Positions 63,466-64,000 of a stretch of DNA of 64,000 nucleotides are shown piece by piece (the first letter of the stretch is position 1; each line of letters opens with the position of its first letter). Source of the stretch: Marisediminitalea lipolytica. Lineage in GTDB: Bacteria > Pseudomonadota > Gammaproteobacteria > Enterobacterales > Alteromonadaceae. The stretch spans positions 727,810-791,809 of the forward strand of contig NZ_MJIC01000014.1 in assembly GCF_001758465.1 (NCBI RefSeq), written 5' to 3'. The notes below the pieces were generated by a model. That model worked only from the letters and a program-made list of their open reading frames with translations. It was not told the origin of the DNA and did no database searches. Both the position numbers and the translations under genes were made by a program.

Positions 63466-64000
63466 CGGTCGCGAAGCGACAGAACACCACGGGTTTACCC
63501 GTGGATGAATGAGTCCGAGGCCTGTATGCTACGAAGATGGAAGTTCGAGTCTCATCACATGGTCTATATAGACTTCAATATCACGTCGTCTGGGTAACCA
63601 AATACAGGCGTCGGATACTGAAGCCTTTCGTCGTGGAGTATTTGCGCAAAGTGTTGCCGAAGCTGCTTCGAAGTATGCCCGGCGTAACGATAGAGCGAAT
63701 GGGCTTTGATAATGACCATATGCACATGTTGATGGTCATTCCACCGAAATACTCGATAGCAGAAGTGATGGGTAAACTCAAAGCCCAGTCAGCGTCAAAC
63801 ATGAGAAAGACATTCAAATGGCTAGGAAAGGTCTATTGGAATGAAAATATTGTTTGGTCGCCGGGTTACTTTGTAAGCAGCGTAGGCTTAGACGAGCACA
63901 CAATACGGAACTACGTTGAGCATCAAGGTCGGAAGGATTCAGATCAGCTCCGAATGGAGCTGTAACAGAAAGAACCCCGGGCATGCCCGGGGGAATCTAT
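63466..64000 (+). mobile_element. IS200/IS605-family insertion sequence (tnpA only), may continue past the window
   Basis: The transposase gene is flanked by the family's end hairpins: CCACGGG-TTTA-CCCGTGG at 63487-63504 on the left and the palindrome CCCCGGGC-AT-GCCCGGGG at 63975-63992 on the right. There are no terminal inverted repeats or target duplications, as expected for single-strand transposition. The left boundary is approximate and the right end is within a few bases of, or just past, the window edge. Confidence 0.85.
63537..63965 (+). CDS. tnpA: IS200/IS605-family Y1 transposase TnpA
   Basis: A 142-residue HUH transposase. HYHVVWVTKYRR-type start (LYRLQYHVVWVTKYRRRIL), the HUH metal motif in FDNDHMHMLMVIPPK, and the C-terminal helix with the likely nucleophile Tyr in SPGYFVSSVG. 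Normal length and intact, so probably active. It inserts single-stranded DNA via hairpin ends. No tnpB accessory gene is visible in the window. Confidence 0.93.
   Translation: MEVRVSSHGLYRLQYHVVWVTKYRRRILKPFVVEYLRKVLPKLLRSMPGVTIERMGFDNDHMHMLMVIPPKYSIAEVMGKLKAQSASNMRKTFKWLGKVYWNENIVWSPGYFVSSVGLDEHTIRNYVEHQGRKDSDQLRMEL

Noticed and set aside
1..64000. CRISPR arrays, tRNA or rRNA genes
   Set aside because: Looked for regularly spaced repeats and recognisable tRNA/rRNA segments and saw none; a tRNA as the island's integration site was not found, although a covariance-model scan would be more reliable.

Overview
The window reads as a marine gammaproteobacterial chromosome, most likely Alteromonadales (Alteromonas or a close relative). 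The basis is the core gene order map-glnD-dapD / rpsB-tsf-pyrH-frr-uppS-cdsA-dxr-rseP-bamA-skp-fabZ-lpxA-lpxB-rnhB-dnaE-accA and the csrB-yqcC-truC-yqcA neighbourhood. No species-level marker was identified.

Positions 1-35.4 kb are a visibly AT-rich accessory region made of single genes or short pairs on both strands, separated by long, repeat-filled gaps. It holds a helicase-nuclease with zinc ribbons, an HNH nuclease and a PD-(D/E)xK-like nuclease (0.9-6.7 kb); a membrane/diguanylate cyclase pair (8.1-9.4 kb); a retron with a recognisable msr-msd RNA (9.9-11.6 kb); small secreted proteins and a lipoprotein; an orphan AbiEi-like antitoxin (13.4 kb); several unrecognised genes; a HEPN-type protein (18.1 kb); and a membrane-anchored coiled-coil GIY-YIG protein (22.8 kb). 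From 26.8 to 34.9 kb there is an integron-type gene cassette cluster: six attC sites, no intact integrase, small membrane or secreted proteins, a secreted NucA-family nuclease and two large unrecognised proteins. Dispersed direct repeats, a 127-bp inverted-repeat element present twice, and two decayed copies of a small tyrosine recombinase show repeated rearrangement.

At 35.4-36.6 kb lie two tandem CsrB-type regulatory RNA genes. Each has a perfect Gac/UvrY upstream activating sequence (TGTAAG-N6-CTTACA), about twenty GGA motifs and a terminator. They mark the return to core genome and sit beside yqcC-truC-yqcA, as csrB does in E. coli.

Positions 36.6-64 kb are core genome with denser packing and higher GC: DUF3301 and DUF3549 genes, yqcC-truC-yqcA, an MscS-like channel, dapD-glnD-map, then the long translation / isoprenoid / outer-membrane / lipid A / replication / fatty-acid series. 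lpxD, normally between skp and fabZ, is not there; a strong terminator occupies the gap. An IS200/IS605-type insertion sequence follows accA and reaches the window end.
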